Under the pieces are notes generated by a model. That model was given only the letters and a program-made list of their open reading frames with translations, had not been told where the DNA came from and made no database searches. Positions 18,323-27,178 of a DNA stretch of 64,000 bases are shown here, one piece after another. The translations under genes and the position numbers were made by a program. The DNA comes from Lachnospiraceae bacterium (GTDB lineage: Bacteria; Bacillota; Clostridia; Lachnospirales; Lachnospiraceae). Location of the stretch: positions 1 through 64,000 of the forward strand of contig JAAVZL010000033.1 in the NCBI GenBank assembly GCA_022791635.1. The letters run 5' to 3'. Numbering within the stretch: the first letter of the stretch is position 1; the number at the start of each line of letters is the position of its first letter.

Positions 18323-19177
18323 CTATGCCATGTCTTCCAAGCTCCCCACTCTGGTATAAAGCCGCATCAATATCAATGTAACTACAATCAGTACAATGGA
18401 AAGCACGGCTCCCAGGGGCCAGTTCCGGGCCGACAGGAACTGGTTCTTGATCAAATTTCCGATGTACATGGTCTTTGCGCCGCCCATCATGTCCGAGATA
18501 AAGAAAAATCCCAGGGACGGAATAAAGGTCTGAATGGATCCGGCAAAGATTCCAGGCATCGTCAGCGGAAGAATCACCCTGGTAAACACATGAATCCTTC
18601 CTGCCCCCAAGTCTCCCGCCGCCTCCAAGAGGGAAGGATCCAGCTTCTCAATGGAGGTATGTATGGGCAGCACCGTAAAGGGCAGAAGGGCATACACCAT
18701 GCCGAGAAGCACCGCCCCGTCCGTATAAAGCATCTCTAAGGGACGCTCTATCACGCCAATCCACTGCAAAAAGTGATTGATAATTCCCTCTGTCCGAAGG
18801 AGAGTATTCCACCCATAGGTCCGAATCAGAGAATTGGTCCAGAAGGGAAGCATCAAAAGCAGCACCAGAAAGGGCTTCCATTTCTTCGGCGCATTGGCAA
18901 TGATATAGGCAAAGGGATAGCCCACCAGAAGGCAAATCACCGTAGTCTCCAGGGACAGCCACAGGGAATCTGCAAATACCTTCCCGTACTCGCTCTGAAA
19001 CAGGCTCACATAATTGGCCAGCGTCACGGTAAAATCCACGCCCCCGTAAGCATTCTTTGTCAGAAAGCTGATTCCTATGACATAGATCAAGGGGATCAGC
19101 AGGAATAAGGCCAGCCAAAGAACCGTGGGCCCCACGGTTCCCAAAATCCCCAGATGTTTTTTAAAAGATTTGATCAT
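18323..19177 (-). CDS. potB: Spermidine/putrescine ABC permease PotB
   Basis: A 284-residue permease with six predicted helices and an EAA loop (LLEAAGDLGAGRIHVFTRVILPLT). MIKSFKKHLGILGTVGPTVLW is a normal PotB opening. Its start overlaps the potA stop by 17 bases, indicating coupled translation. It pairs with PotC to form the transmembrane channel. Confidence 0.92.
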   Translation of the reverse strand: MIKSFKKHLGILGTVGPTVLWLALFLLIPLIYVIGISFLTKNAYGGVDFTVTLANYVSLFQSEYGKVFADSLWLSLETTVICLLVGYPFAYIIANAPKKWKPFLVLLLMLPFWTNSLIRTYGWNTLLRTEGIINHFLQWIGVIERPLEMLYTDGAVLLGMVYALLPFTVLPIHTSIEKLDPSLLEAAGDLGAGRIHVFTRVILPLTMPGIFAGSIQTFIPSLGFFFISDMMGGAKTMYIGNLIKNQFLSARNWPLGAVLSIVLIVVTLILMRLYTRVGSLEDMA

Positions 19178-20309
19178 TGGTCATACCCTCTATCTCCACG
19201 GACTGCTCAATCACATTGTAGATCTGCTCCTCAGTGGTCCGCATCACCACTACCTTGCCCGGGGTCCAGTAGACGTTCACCACCGTTCCCACGGGAATCA
19301 GATCATCCTCCGCCGGCGTTTCGGCCTTGAGCATCTGGCCGTTGGGAAGCTCAATCAGCGTCTTATTGATGGAGCCCACAAAAATATGCTCCCGCACCTG
19401 CCCCCGGAAGCGAAAGCCCTCCACTGCCTCCATAGAAAGCTTCAGATTCTCCGGACGCACACAGAGATACACCATTTCCTCCAGCCGGTAGCCCGTCTCG
19501 CCGATGCGTGCCTTTCCCGACTCCATAGTCACCTGGATGGTATCCTCGTCCATTTCCTCAATGTAGCCCTCAATAATATTGGACTCTCCGATAAAATCTG
19601 CCACAAACTTGGTCTTTGGATGATTATAAATCTCCTCCGGTGTCCCCACCTGCTCCAGATTGCCCCGGTTCATCACCGCAATCCGATCGCTCATGGTGAG
19701 GGCCTCCTCCTGATCGTGGGTCACATAGATAAAGGTAATGCCAAGCTGCTTCTGGAGATGCTTAAGCTCCACCTGCATCTGCTTGCGCAGCTTTAAATCC
19801 AGGGCTCCCAGAGGCTCATCCAGCAGCAGCACCCGGGGCTTGTTCACCAGAGCCCTTGCAATGGCAACTCTCTGCTTCTGTCCGCCGGACATCTGGGAGG
19901 GCATCCGCTTTTCCAGGCCGTCCAGACGCACCAGCTTGATCATTTCCTCCACCCTGCGGCGGATCTCGTCCTTTTTCACCTTCTTCTCCACCAGTCCAAA
20001 GGCAATGTTGTCAAACACATTCATATGGGGAAAGAGGGCATAATTCTGAAATACCGTATTTACATCCCGTTCATTGGGCTTTTTGCCCTCCACATCCGTG
20101 CCCTCCAGAAAGATCTGTCCGGAGGTGGGATATTCAAAGCCCGCTATCATCCGCAGGGTTGTGGTTTTACCGCAGCCGGAGGGACCCAGCATAGTGAGAA
20201 ATTCTCCCTCCTCCACCTCAAGGCTCAGCCGCTTTACCACCCGCTCGTCCTCAAAGCTTTTATCCACATCCTTAAGACTGATAATCACCTTATCTCTCGT
20301 CTGTCCCAT
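19161..20309 (-). CDS. potA: Spermidine/putrescine ABC ATPase PotA
   Basis: A 382-residue ATPase. Walker A is GPSGCGKTT, signature MSGGQKQRVAIARAL, Walker B VLLLDEPLGALD. After about residue 240 come the TOBE-type regulatory domain features (VRPENLKL, GSINKTLIELPNGQ). The motif GTPEEIYNHPKTKFVADFIGESN is characteristic of the PotA group. It follows a PII gene, with a 151-base gap that holds no clear promoter. AGGAG precedes ATG. Confidence 0.94.
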   Translation of the reverse strand: MGQTRDKVIISLKDVDKSFEDERVVKRLSLEVEEGEFLTMLGPSGCGKTTTLRMIAGFEYPTSGQIFLEGTDVEGKKPNERDVNTVFQNYALFPHMNVFDNIAFGLVEKKVKKDEIRRRVEEMIKLVRLDGLEKRMPSQMSGGQKQRVAIARALVNKPRVLLLDEPLGALDLKLRKQMQVELKHLQKQLGITFIYVTHDQEEALTMSDRIAVMNRGNLEQVGTPEEIYNHPKTKFVADFIGESNIIEGYIEEMDEDTIQVTMESGKARIGETGYRLEEMVYLCVRPENLKLSMEAVEGFRFRGQVREHIFVGSINKTLIELPNGQMLKAETPAEDDLIPVGTVVNVYWTPGKVVVMRTTEEQIYNVIEQSVEIEGMTNDQIF

Positions 20310-20460
20310 CCCTTTCTCCTATTTTAATCGCTGCACGATAGCACGAAAGAGTAAAGTCACTTCTCGTGCGCCTCCTCGACTTTACCGTCCATCAGAAAAT
20401 ATTTATATTTCTATAAACACTTGACATTTCTTAGCCGGACTGTTCTGGTTCCGCAATCTG

Positions 20461-20799
20461 TTACAGGGTCTTGTATCCCCGCTCTCCTGTCCGGATCCGC
20501 ATTACGTCATCGATGGTGGAAATAAAGATCTTACCGTCTCCGACGCTTCCTGTAGTTAACTTCTGCTGCAGCTCGCAGAGAATCTCCTCCAGATCCTCAT
20601 CCCAGACCACCGTCATCACGTGAATCTTAGGGAGCAGGTTCATGTCCAGGTTCAGCTCCTCAAAATCCTTCGCATCCGCCTTCTGCCGTCCGCAGCCCAT
20701 GGCCGCAGTTACCGTCATTCCGGAGTATTCATTTCTCGCCAGGATTTTCTTGATGGTATCCAGCTTATCCGGTCTTGTGATAATCTCAATTTTTTTCAT
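20461..20799 (-). CDS. PII-family nitrogen regulatory protein, T-loop variant
   Basis: A 112-residue GlnB/GlnK-type signalling protein. The two PII signatures are recognisable: MKKIEIITRPDKLD at the start and GDGKIFISTIDDVMRIRTGERG at the C-terminus (ATP/2-oxoglutarate pocket). The T-loop keeps its length and opening GCGRQK, but the canonical uridylylated Tyr-Arg-Gly-x-x-Tyr stretch is replaced by DFEELNLD, so the usual Tyr51 is absent. The ATG start is preferred to a GTG three codons earlier because AAAGGGC is then correctly spaced. It starts 15 bases after the potD stop, inside the polyamine operon, so it probably gates this transporter. That role is inferred from position. Confidence 0.9.
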   Translation of the reverse strand: MKKIEIITRPDKLDTIKKILARNEYSGMTVTAAMGCGRQKADAKDFEELNLDMNLLPKIHVMTVVWDEDLEEILCELQQKLTTGSVGDGKIFISTIDDVMRIRTGERGYKTL

Positions 20800-20814
20800 A
20801 ACAGCCACCGCCCT

Positions 20815-21870
20815 TTAATTTGTTTTCATCTTTGTGAATACTTCATCGTACCAGACCACCGCGTCGCCCACTTCTCCAATCATATCGGCCCGCTCAATCT
20901 CGGAAGCGTCCACATTGCTTCCCGGATTGTTCAGATATTCCTCGTCCAGAAGCGAAAGCGCCGCATCGTTTAAGCATACGCTTGGGAACTCATCCAGAAT
21001 CATTTTATAGATCTCGGGCCTGTGGATAAAATCAATAAACTTTTCCGCGTTTTCTATATTCTGGGCATTGGAGGTAATCACAAAATTGTCCATGGAAATC
21101 TGGCAGGGCTCCTCCGTAAATACCACGTCAATGTCGGGATTCTCCTTGATTGCCATGCCGGCATCCGTGTTGTAGACAATACCCACTGCCACATCGTTGG
21201 CCGCCAGCAAAGTTTTGGGACTGTCGCTGTCATAGGCCTTGATGTTGGGCTGCAGCTTGAGAAGCCAGGGCAGTGTAGCCTCAATGGTTGCCTGGTCCCG
21301 GCTGTTGGAATCCTGTCCCTGGGCCTTCAGGGCAATTCCCACAATCTCTCTCACATCATCCACGGCCACGATATTATTTTCCAGAGCCGGATTCAGAAGA
21401 TCGTCAAAGGTATGAATCTCCACACCGAGCTCCTTACATTTCTCCCGGTTCACCGCAATCACGGTGATGGTGCTCATAAAGGGGATGGTATACTGATTGT
21501 CCGGATCAAAATCCTGGTTCAGGGCCGAGGGACTGATATTCCCCAGGTTCTCAAGGTTCTCCTTGTGAATGGGCTGAATCAAATCTTGTTCTGCCATGGC
21601 CTCCACCACATAGCAGCTTGCCATCACCATGTCATACTGATCCGAGCCTCCTGCCGTCAGCTTGGCAAGCATCTCCTCATTGGAGGAAAATGTGGACTCA
21701 ATGACCTTGATGCCGGTCTCTTCCTCAAAGGCGTCGTAGACGTTCTGGGGGATGTACTCCGTCCAGTTATACAGATACAGCTTTTCTCCGCTTTCCTTCT
21801 TCCCGCACCCGGAAAGCAACGTCATGCAGAGTACTGCCGCCACAAACAGTGCCATTATTTTTCTTTTCAT
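20815..21870 (-). CDS. potD: Spermidine/putrescine-binding lipoprotein PotD
   Basis: Extracytoplasmic polyamine-binding protein of 351 residues. The signal sequence ends in a lipobox (TLLSGCGKK), fitting lipid anchoring in a Gram-positive. The ligand domain begins LYLYNWTEYIPQNVYDAFEEETGIKV, typical of PotD/PotF, and shows TIPFMSTITVIAVN and a C-terminal SAXXIERADMIGEVGD-like stretch. The chosen start is preceded by GAGGG; an open frame continues upstream to 22146 but only reads through a repeat and an attenuator. It is the first gene of the operon, preceding PII and potABC; in E. coli potD is last. Confidence 0.93.
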   Translation of the reverse strand: MKRKIMALFVAAVLCMTLLSGCGKKESGEKLYLYNWTEYIPQNVYDAFEEETGIKVIESTFSSNEEMLAKLTAGGSDQYDMVMASCYVVEAMAEQDLIQPIHKENLENLGNISPSALNQDFDPDNQYTIPFMSTITVIAVNREKCKELGVEIHTFDDLLNPALENNIVAVDDVREIVGIALKAQGQDSNSRDQATIEATLPWLLKLQPNIKAYDSDSPKTLLAANDVAVGIVYNTDAGMAIKENPDIDVVFTEEPCQISMDNFVITSNAQNIENAEKFIDFIHRPEIYKMILDEFPSVCLNDAALSLLDEEYLNNPGSNVDASEIERADMIGEVGDAVVWYDEVFTKMKTN

Positions 21871-21884
21871 CGCATATTCCCTCA

Positions 21885-22013
21885 TTCCAGTTCTTATTCC
21901 AGTTCCGCAATATCCCTCTCGACACATCTTTGCCGAGAAGGATTTCCGGCCGTAAAAGCATACGTCCGGAAATCCTTCTATGCGTCTCGGGGATATTGCT
22001 GTTTCCAGTTCCG
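21885..22013 (-). repeat. TTCCAGTTCCG hairpin repeat, copy B
   Basis: Direct repeats at 21897 and 22003 (106 apart), plus an extra half-repeat at 21885, flank outer stem GCAATATCCC/GGGATATTGC, inner 13-bp stem GAAGGATTTCCGG/CCGGAAATCCTTC and terminal CGTA/TACG with a 6-base loop. Stem sequences differ from copies A and C but geometry is the same. It sits between the attenuator terminator and the potD ribosome site. Confidence 0.85.
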
Positions 22014-22015
22014 CA

Positions 22016-22061
22016 TAAAAAAATAGGACTGGAGAAAGCTTTACTGACTTTCCCGTCCTAT
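22016..22061 (-). terminator. Intrinsic terminator in the potD leader (attenuator)
   Basis: On the minus strand ATAGGACGGGAAAG pairs with CTTTCTCCAGTCCTAT and is followed by seven Ts. It lies between the promoter and potD, so it must be conditionally bypassed for the operon to be expressed. Confidence 0.85.
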
Positions 22062-22146
22062 GTGCTTCTAACCAATGAACTCCATCCTTTTGCGGATGAA
22101 ACCACCATATTAGGCGAGGCTCTTTTTTCTTAACGCTCCCTCGCAC
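22062..22146 (-). ncRNA. Structured leader upstream of potD, candidate riboswitch
   Basis: About 85 nt between the predicted start of transcription and the terminator. On the minus strand GTGC (near +1) can pair with GCAC just before the terminator, enclosing a GCGAGG/CCTCGC hairpin and a second arm with CTAA/TTAG closing CATCC/GGATG. This three-way layout abuts the terminator arm, as in riboswitches. I do not recognise the class: it does not match glycine, purine, SAM, preQ1, lysine, c-di-GMP, guanidine or T-box consensus features. Confidence 0.5.
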
Positions 22147-22151
22147 TTTGC

Positions 22152-22180
22152 ATTATATAGAAAAGTGCGGGGGGCGTCAA
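22152..22180 (-). promoter_or_regulatory. Strong sigma-A-type promoter of the potD operon
   Basis: TTGACG and TATAAT with a 17-base spacer on the minus strand. It begins just upstream of the preceding regulator's stop codon. Transcription should start near 22145. Confidence 0.85.
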
Positions 22181-22185
22181 TGGTT

Positions 22186-23286
22186 TTATGAATTATTTTT
22201 AAAATTTTTACCTGTGCTCATACGCTTCTGCAATTTCACCGGCAGAATCTCCTGGGCGATATAATCCCGCTCTCCCGAAAGGAGCTTTCTGGCAATGCGG
22301 GCCGCCTCATACCCAATCTTGAAAAAGGGCTGCTCAATGGTTGAGATGGGAACGGAAGCGCTCTGTGTAATGCTTAAGTTATCAAAGCCCATAATAAGGA
22401 TATCTTCGGGAACCTCCCTGTGAATGGACTGCAGATAATTGAGTGCGTCCACTGCCGTGATATCATTGGCACAGAACAGGGCGTCCGGCGGCTCCGGCAG
22501 TCCAAGAAGGCGATCGATCAGCTCCTTTATCTCCTCCCCCTCATTTGCAAATTGAATATATTCCTCCCGGTAGGGAAGCCGCTCCTCCTGCAGTGCAAGC
22601 TGGTATCCTGCCTTTCTTTGCTCCAGGGAATAGGCCGACGCAATCGGGTCTAAGCTTACCAGGCCGATTCTTTTGGCCCCGCATTTTGCCAGATGCTTCG
22701 CGGCCAGATAGCCTCCCGTGATATTGTCGCACATCACCCAGTTGGCCACCAGGTTTTTGGGCATCCGATCAACAAACACAAAGTCCACGCCCTTTTGCAT
22801 CATCTGAAAATACAGGAAATAGTTTTCCGAGGACGCAAAGGGCTGTACAATAATGCATTTTGCCCCATCCTCCACCAGGCGCCTTATTACCTCGCATTCC
22901 TCCTCTGCATTTTTATGGCTGGAATGTACCGTCAGGTAGTAGGAATGATTGGACAGATAAGAATCCGCACCCTGGATATAATCCAGAGCTCCCGTATAAT
23001 CATTGTCATTGGTGAGAACAAAGGGAATGAACTGAAGCTCCTTATCCTCCGCCTGCTCTCCGGCATCTCCTGCCACATAGGTTCCGCCCCCCTGTACCCG
23101 GCGCACAACCCCCTGCTGCTGCAGATTCCGGATCGCCCTCTGAATCGTAATTCTGCTGATCCCAAGCTCCTCTACCAGCTGCATCTCTGTGGGCAGCTTG
23201 TCGCCGGCCACTAGGTGATATTCCTTTATGTAATTCAGCAGATATGCCATCACCATGGCATATTTGGTTTCACCTCTATTCTGCAT
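22186..23286 (-). CDS. GntR/LacI-hybrid (AraR-type) transcriptional regulator
   Basis: A 366-residue repressor-like protein. A GntR winged helix covers about residues 5-75 (AGDKLPTEMQLVEELGISRITIQRAIRNLQQQGVV), followed by a LacI-type sugar-binding periplasmic-protein fold (VLTNDNDYTGALDYIQGAD; FVDRMPKNLVANWVMCDN; PDALFCANDITAVDALNYLQ). This domain combination is that of B. subtilis AraR. The start MQNRGETKYA follows AAGGAG; an upstream in-frame ATG at 23403 lies in the repeat region. Its position next to the alpha-mannosidase, sugar importer and beta-mannosidase genes suggests it senses a mannose-derived sugar and controls them. Confidence 0.88.
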   Translation of the reverse strand: MQNRGETKYAMVMAYLLNYIKEYHLVAGDKLPTEMQLVEELGISRITIQRAIRNLQQQGVVRRVQGGGTYVAGDAGEQAEDKELQFIPFVLTNDNDYTGALDYIQGADSYLSNHSYYLTVHSSHKNAEEECEVIRRLVEDGAKCIIVQPFASSENYFLYFQMMQKGVDFVFVDRMPKNLVANWVMCDNITGGYLAAKHLAKCGAKRIGLVSLDPIASAYSLEQRKAGYQLALQEERLPYREEYIQFANEGEEIKELIDRLLGLPEPPDALFCANDITAVDALNYLQSIHREVPEDILIMGFDNLSITQSASVPISTIEQPFFKIGYEAARIARKLLSGERDYIAQEILPVKLQKRMSTGKNFKNNS

Positions 23287-23392
23287 TTGTGCGCTCCTTC
23301 TATTTCTTGTCTGTTCTTCTAAATTATAAAGGTGTTTTCCTAGAAGTGCAACCAATATTATCAATTCCGTCAGTAGCCATAGATGAGCCGGA

Positions 23393-23532
23393 TTACTGTT
23401 CACACGCCACTATTCCGCGAGATGTTTCCGCACATTTTGTGCGGAAATCCCGAGTTATTCAGCGCGAAATCGCATCTTTTCGCGATTTCTGTGCCTCGCG
23501 AAGCGTGTTGCTGGTCACGGAGTGAACAGTAA
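23393..23532. repeat. Palindromic element bounded by TTACTGTTCAC
   Basis: Perfect 11-bp terminal inverted repeats TTACTGTTCAC/GTGAACAGTAA flank two internal hairpins, TTTCCGCACA/TGTGCGGAAA and GAAATCGC/GCGATTTC. The minus strand is an open frame across it and supplies the alpha-mannosidase tail. Confidence 0.8.
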
Positions 23533-26348
23533 CTGAACCTGACTGCATCCAGAGAGCCCGGCGCCTGACAAATCGAGAGCGTTTCTTCGCTTTCGCAGAT
23601 CTGCTCCAGCTCTTCCTCCAGACCGTTGGATACGGCAGCCACCTCCCAGGGCTTACAAACCTTTATGGTCACTTCCTCCTTCGTCTCACTGCAGTTATAA
23701 TACCGAACCAGCAGCCCCCTTTCATCCTCTGTCTGCTTAAATGCGGCAGCCTTTACCCTTCCGTCTATTTGCAGAAAGCTTTGAGACTGACCAAGGCACC
23801 CTCCATGTATACTGTTGGAATATGCATAGATGGGATGGGAAAAGCACATGGCCCGCTCCATCCATTCCGTCCAGTCCGCCTTCTCGCACACCCCAAGGCC
23901 CAGCTCCCAGTGATGAATTCCCTGATCCGGATAGGGATCCGGCATATGGGAGGTGCGAACCAGATTCACAAGAAGGGCATTTTCCTCCGTCCGATAGCCG
24001 TATTTGCAATTTGTAGTCAGCATCAGGCCGCTTTTCCCATCCTCTGGCACCGGCGCCGCAAAATAGATAGCCGGAACATCATGGCCCGCGGCCTTCCGGT
24101 TCACAACACCCCCCGCCACATCATAGCCGGTGACCGAAGAGGCATACCCAAAGGGTACATAAAACTGCAGCTGAGGCGCCGTACCGTCCTTTCCTGCTAG
24201 CTCATGCCAGTCTGCCCGGATGCTGTAGCGGAGCATATCTGCCTCCCCGTCAAGGATGATCCGCACCTCCAAAGAGGAGCTATGAAAGCTCATCCGGTAG
24301 GCAATCCATTTTCGAAGCCCCCAAAACTTCTGTCCAGTCACCTGAATCACGCACTCATCATTTAAATCCTCCAGCCTTCGGTAAGCCCCCACGATCCACG
24401 CAGAATAATCCCCCGTATCCTCCTCCTGAACAAAACGGAAATATCCCGAGGCCCTTCCCCCCAGAAGCTCCTGACCGGAACGCTTATCCACCAGGGACAA
24501 AAGCTTCATACTGTCAGTGGCAAAGACCGCCCGCACCGTCCCGTTCTCCAACACAAGGCCCCCGTCCTCCATCCGGTGAACCCGGGGCTCCTCCCGCCGT
24601 TTCTTTTCAAGCGGAGCCTCCCGCTCCCGCACATAATAATTCCCATAACCAAAGGGAGGAACCTCTGCCTCCAGCAGAATCTTATGGAAGGTATGCTGCC
24701 AGTAGCTCTCATCCTCCGTAAGGATCTCAAAAGGAACCGCCTTTCCCGTAAAATCTAAAATCTCCGTTCTTTCAAGCTCTGCCGGCCAATCCCACAGGGT
24801 AAGCTCAACAGGTTCCTTCCTCTCATATTGCGTGGTGTTAAAGAGCGTATAAGCCCGAATAGTTCCTTTTCCCCTGCAGGTCTCTGTAATTTTAAAGCCG
24901 CCGGCCTCCGCCTGGCCCGATCTCCTGGGCGTAATGGTAATATTGTAGCCCGCGCCTGCTCCCTCAGAGGTGGATTCTCCCCCGTCAGGCTCTCCAAACA
25001 GAGAGGTATCAATCTCATTTCCGATTGCCCACATAGAACGGTTTGCACAGGCCATGGCATAAGACATGGCCTCCTGGTTCCTTCCCAGAGAATAGGATAC
25101 CGCATCCTCCACACAAGAGCCCGGCAGAATATCGTGAAACTGATTAAACAAGACAGATTTCCAGCCCTTTTTCAACCCCTCCCGGTTACTCTCCGATTTC
25201 CCACAGAGATATTCCATGGCCCCCAGGGCCTCCACATCATAAAACTTATCCTCCGCCATCCGGTTCGCCGCCTTCAGACGGGCCTGACTGGTGTAACAGC
25301 CGGTAAACACAAAATTCAGCTCCCGCTCCACAACCGGATACCGATCCTGCGTCTTCTCAAGCTCCCGGAAAAAATCCAGAAAGCTTCCGAAACGAAGGCT
25401 TGGTAAAAGAGGCCAGCCCTGCATATCCAGAATCCGGTCAAGATCCCTGCGGGTGGGACCCCCGCCATGATCCCCCACTCCATAAACACAGAGGGCCGTC
25501 CGAGTATGATTTCGCCTGCAAAAACCCGGCACAAAGCTCATCATCTCATAGGTCACCGGCCCCAAATACCAATTGGGCTCCCGGTACACCAAAAGCTCCT
25601 TCCCCGAAGGTGCCCTAAAACGGTAAACCTCCTCCCTGTCATTTCCCCTGCAGTGAAAATAATATTTAAGCTTGCCATGACAAAGAAGCTCCGGAACAAA
25701 CCTCCCGTGTCCAAAGGTATCCGGCTCAAAATCAAGCTCCATAAAATCCGAGGGAAGCCCCAAAAGCTCCTGAAGATACGTATTCGTATAAAGCATCTGC
25801 CGGACCATGGATTCCGTTCCCGTCATATTCTTATCCGCCTCCACCCAGGAAGAAGCCGTCACCTCCCACCGTCCTTCCTGAACCCGTTTCCGGATCTCAG
25901 GAAGCATAGAAGGCGCATACGTTTCGATAATCTCATAAGTAGACGCCTGAGATTGCGAAAAAATAAAAGAAGGATACTCTTCCAAAAGCTTCAGCATCGT
26001 CTGAAACGTATCAATCACAATGGCAACCGTCTCCGGCATCCCCCACATCCAGTTCATATCAATGTGAGCATGAGCCGCAAAAATCACCTGATACTCCTTC
26101 ACCCTGTCCCCAAAAGCCGCCAAAAGCTCCTCCGCGGCCCGCACATTCTTTTCCGCCAATCCCCCCTGTTCCTTAAACTCCCCATACAGCGTTTCCACAG
26201 CCAAAAAGAACTGCTCCGGAAGCTCCTCCTCATGCTCCCCATACATCTGATACAAAAAATCCAGCTCCGCAAGAATTCTCTGCTCCCAGTAACTCCTTCC
26301 ACTTTCTTTTCTTAACCTCCAATAGCTTCTCAATCGTTCCATAACCAT
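23400..26348 (-). CDS. Glycoside hydrolase family 38 alpha-mannosidase
   Basis: A 982-residue intracellular alpha-mannosidase. The GH38 zinc site is AHAHIDMNWMWGM (near 90), the nucleophile region LDFEPDTFGHGRFVPELL (near 205), and NQFHDILPGSC holds further conserved residues. Large beta-sandwich domains follow after about 520. No signal peptide is present, so it acts on imported mannosides. It overlaps the upstream permease gene by a few bases. The final roughly 45 residues (from SYCSLRDQQHA) are encoded by the palindromic element at 23393-23532; the native protein probably ended near SLDAVRF. Confidence 0.93.
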   Translation of the reverse strand: MVMERLRSYWRLRKESGRSYWEQRILAELDFLYQMYGEHEEELPEQFFLAVETLYGEFKEQGGLAEKNVRAAEELLAAFGDRVKEYQVIFAAHAHIDMNWMWGMPETVAIVIDTFQTMLKLLEEYPSFIFSQSQASTYEIIETYAPSMLPEIRKRVQEGRWEVTASSWVEADKNMTGTESMVRQMLYTNTYLQELLGLPSDFMELDFEPDTFGHGRFVPELLCHGKLKYYFHCRGNDREEVYRFRAPSGKELLVYREPNWYLGPVTYEMMSFVPGFCRRNHTRTALCVYGVGDHGGGPTRRDLDRILDMQGWPLLPSLRFGSFLDFFRELEKTQDRYPVVERELNFVFTGCYTSQARLKAANRMAEDKFYDVEALGAMEYLCGKSESNREGLKKGWKSVLFNQFHDILPGSCVEDAVSYSLGRNQEAMSYAMACANRSMWAIGNEIDTSLFGEPDGGESTSEGAGAGYNITITPRRSGQAEAGGFKITETCRGKGTIRAYTLFNTTQYERKEPVELTLWDWPAELERTEILDFTGKAVPFEILTEDESYWQHTFHKILLEAEVPPFGYGNYYVREREAPLEKKRREEPRVHRMEDGGLVLENGTVRAVFATDSMKLLSLVDKRSGQELLGGRASGYFRFVQEEDTGDYSAWIVGAYRRLEDLNDECVIQVTGQKFWGLRKWIAYRMSFHSSSLEVRIILDGEADMLRYSIRADWHELAGKDGTAPQLQFYVPFGYASSVTGYDVAGGVVNRKAAGHDVPAIYFAAPVPEDGKSGLMLTTNCKYGYRTEENALLVNLVRTSHMPDPYPDQGIHHWELGLGVCEKADWTEWMERAMCFSHPIYAYSNSIHGGCLGQSQSFLQIDGRVKAAAFKQTEDERGLLVRYYNCSETKEEVTIKVCKPWEVAAVSNGLEEELEQICESEETLSICQAPGSLDAVRFSYCSLRDQQHASRGTEIAKRCDFALNNSGFPHKMCGNISRNSGV

Positions 26349-27178
26349 TACCCCTTCCCCGCACCTGACATCCGAAAGCCCTTAGACATAAAATTCTGCC
26401 CAATCACATACAAAACCAGCACCGGAACCCCATAAAGAATAGAAAATGCCGTAAGCTCCCCATAAGAAATATCCCATTGCCCCGTATACTGATACATGGT
26501 AACCGCCGCCGGATACTTCTCCGTACTGGTCAAAAGAATAAACGGCACCATAAAATTCCCCCAGGCGCCGATAAACGCCTGAATCACCACACAAAACACG
26601 CCGGGAACCATCAAAGGCGCCACAATATGAATCAGACACTGCCAGGAGCCGGCTCCGTCCACCCGCGCCGCCTCCTCCAGCCACAGCGGAATCCCGTCAA
26701 TAAAATTCTTCATCATCCACAGCGAGTAAGGAAGAGTAGAAGCCGCCATAAAAAGAATAATCCCAAACAAGCTGTCATTCAGCTTAATTGCCACCAGCAT
26801 CCGATAAGCCGGCACAATCAGCACCGTCCCCGGAAGCGTGGACAAAAACAGAATCGACATCAAAAAAGAGCGCTTATACTTCATCTCATACCTAGACAAG
26901 GCATAACCCGCCACCCCCGCACATATCACCACCAGAACCGCCACCCCCGCCGCAAGAAGCAGACTATTAAAAAAAGACATCTGATTCCTGTGACTACTTA
27001 AAACCTTCACATAATTCTCCATGGTGATTCCCTCCGGCAGCTTCGTAAACACATTTGCCTTGGAATCTACAGAAGCCAAAAACAGCCAGACCATAGGAAG
27101 CATCCACAGACACGCCATGAGAAGCAAGCCCCCATCCAACACCCTCCTTATCACTCTCCTCTTTCTCACCTGCGTCAC
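26348..27178 (-). CDS. Sugar ABC permease, MalG family
   Basis: A 276-residue permease with six predicted helices and the CUT1-type EAA loop EEAARVDGAGSWQCLIHIVAPLMVPG (near 190). The likely start is GTG, overlapping the stop of the preceding permease by four bases (GTGA). With the upstream MalF-type partner and the lipoprotein it forms an importer for a mannoside or related oligosaccharide, judging from the flanking mannosidases. No dedicated ATPase is encoded here, which is usual for CUT1 systems sharing MsmK-type ATPases. Confidence 0.92.
   Translation of the reverse strand: MTQVRKRRVIRRVLDGGLLLMACLWMLPMVWLFLASVDSKANVFTKLPEGITMENYVKVLSSHRNQMSFFNSLLLAAGVAVLVVICAGVAGYALSRYEMKYKRSFLMSILFLSTLPGTVLIVPAYRMLVAIKLNDSLFGIILFMAASTLPYSLWMMKNFIDGIPLWLEEAARVDGAGSWQCLIHIVAPLMVPGVFCVVIQAFIGAWGNFMVPFILLTSTEKYPAAVTMYQYTGQWDISYGELTAFSILYGVPVLVLYVIGQNFMSKGFRMSGAGKG

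Noticed and set aside
21871..22146. N-terminal extension of PotD by 92 residues
   Set aside because: The frame only translates the attenuator and hairpin repeat B; a standard lipoprotein signal begins at 21870 with its own ribosome site.
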